Positions 29,935-30,517 of a stretch of 30,517 bases of DNA are shown in pieces. Source of the DNA: JALYTY01 sp964546935 (GTDB lineage: Bacteria > Vulcanimicrobiota > Vulcanimicrobiia > Vulcanimicrobiales > Vulcanimicrobiaceae); assembly GCA_964546935.1 (NCBI GenBank), contig CAZJLJ010000036.1, forward strand, positions 1 through 30,517, written 5' to 3'. Below the pieces are notes generated by a model. That model worked only from the letters and a program-made list of their open reading frames with translations, had not been told where the DNA came from and ran no database searches. The position numbers were made by a program, and so were the translations under genes. Numbering within the stretch: position 1 is the stretch's first letter; each line of letters opens with the position of its first letter.

Positions 29935-30517
29935 ATGTCGTCGCGGCGCCGGCTCGGTCTTGCTTTAACGCTTGCCGCCGCGGTTGCGGCGCTCGAATTT
30001 TGGGGTGGCGCCGCGGCGCACAGTATCGCGCTGACTACCGACGCCGTCCACGTATGCATGGATGTCTTCGCGCTTGCGATTGCGCTGATCGCCGCAATCG
30101 GCGCAGCGCGTCCGGCGAATCGCAGAAAAACGTTCGGTTACGGACGTATCGAAGTTCTCGGCGCACTATTCAACGGAACGTTGCTCTTTGGCGCGACCCT
30201 CTTCCTTATCTACGAGGCGATCATGCGCTTCGGGACGCCGATCCAACCGCACGGCTCACTCATGACGACGGTGGCGGCAATCGGGTTCGTGGTGAATGTC
30301 GGTATCGGTCTCACGCTCTCGCACGACCGCAGCGAGAATATGAACGTGCGTGCGGCGCTCTTCCATGTCATCGGTGATGCGCTCGGTGCGCTCGCGGTGA
30401 TCGTCGGCGGCGCGCTCATTATCATCACGCATGCGGCGTGGATCGATCCGCTGCTCTCGCTTTTCGTCGCCGCGATCATCATCGCAGGCGTCGTGCGCGT
30501 GTTGCGCGACGCCGCCG
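29935..30517 (+). CDS. Cation diffusion facilitator (CDF) metal exporter, 3'-partial
   Basis: Open to the right edge, 194 residues visible. Zn/Co/Cd-type proton-coupled exporter of the inner membrane. The paired metal sites are present: HSIALTTDAVHVCMD with H39 and D43 in helix 2, and FHVIGDALGALAVI with H144 and D148 in helix 5, plus RRKTFGYGRIEVLGALFNG between. The H-x3-D pairs fit the CzcD/ZnT type better than the D-x3-D YiiP type. The short His-poor loop between helices 4 and 5 (LSHDRSENMNVRA) contains no His-rich stretch. ATG 29935 sits 4 bp behind the previous stop. Confidence 0.9.
   Translation, partial: MSSRRRLGLALTLAAAVAALEFWGGAAAHSIALTTDAVHVCMDVFALAIALIAAIGAARPANRRKTFGYGRIEVLGALFNGTLLFGATLFLIYEAIMRFGTPIQPHGSLMTTVAAIGFVVNVGIGLTLSHDRSENMNVRAALFHVIGDALGALAVIVGGALIIITHAAWIDPLLSLFVAAIIIAGVVRVLRDAA

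Noticed and set aside
1..30517. tRNA, rRNA, CRISPR array, IS element or prophage
   Set aside because: No cloverleaf-like segment, no spaced direct repeats, no transposase or integrase motif and no phage structural gene were seen on either strand by eye.

Overview
The window is bacterial chromosome from a moderately GC-rich genome (about 55-60% G+C by eye). It is densely coding, with start/stop overlaps of the ATGA, GTGA and TTGA type, many GTG/TTG starts, and no rRNA, tRNA, IS element or CRISPR array that I can recognise. The protein styles and a short dispersed-looking repeat at 29240-29277 remind me of uncultured terrestrial lineages such as Eremiobacterota (WPS-2). That placement is an impression, not a result.

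Region 1 (1-17708) is a surface-polysaccharide locus, mostly on the + strand. It holds a polyprenyl-phosphate sugar-1-phosphate transferase, a MurJ/MviN-type flippase, a GT2-GT4 fusion glycosyltransferase and a methyltransferase. Next come an amino-sugar pair (Gfo/Idh/MocA dehydrogenase plus DegT-type aminotransferase) and a histidine-type phosphatase. A Wzx-like flippase, two very large multi-pass membrane proteins (probable GT-C type), a GT2 and a second methyltransferase complete the + strand. Two genes lie on the - strand inside this locus, an ATP-grasp ligase and a GT4. Each runs into the 3' end of its + strand neighbour by more than 100 bp.

Region 2 (17748-22079) is a - strand series read from right to left: rmlC (dTDP-L-rhamnose epimerase), an ECF sigma factor, its zinc-finger anti-sigma factor, a bactofilin-like repeat membrane protein, a PLP aminotransferase of the LysN/ARO8 group, and a small YflT-like stress protein. 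The sigma, anti-sigma and membrane-protein genes overlap and look like one signalling unit.

Region 3 (22152-30517) is on the + strand. It has a second Wzx-like flippase (paralogue of the first), rmlD, the two subunits of B12/PLP-dependent lysine 5,6-aminomutase (kamD, kamE), a PilZ protein, gmd and rmd (GDP-D-rhamnose), an isoprenylcysteine-methyltransferase-like membrane protein and a CDF metal exporter cut by the window edge. A perfect 11-bp-arm palindrome sits in the 72-bp divergent gap between rmlC and the second flippase. A perfect 8-bp inverted repeat sits between rmlD and kamD.

Together the genes describe building, modifying and exporting a complex glycan that may contain L-rhamnose, D-rhamnose and an amino sugar. 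A PilZ protein suggests c-di-GMP input and an ECF sigma unit suggests envelope-stress input. The main oddities are the catabolic aminomutase pair inside the sugar genes, three flippases of the MOP superfamily in one locus, the two-domain glycosyltransferase, and the gene-overlap geometry around the two inverted genes.
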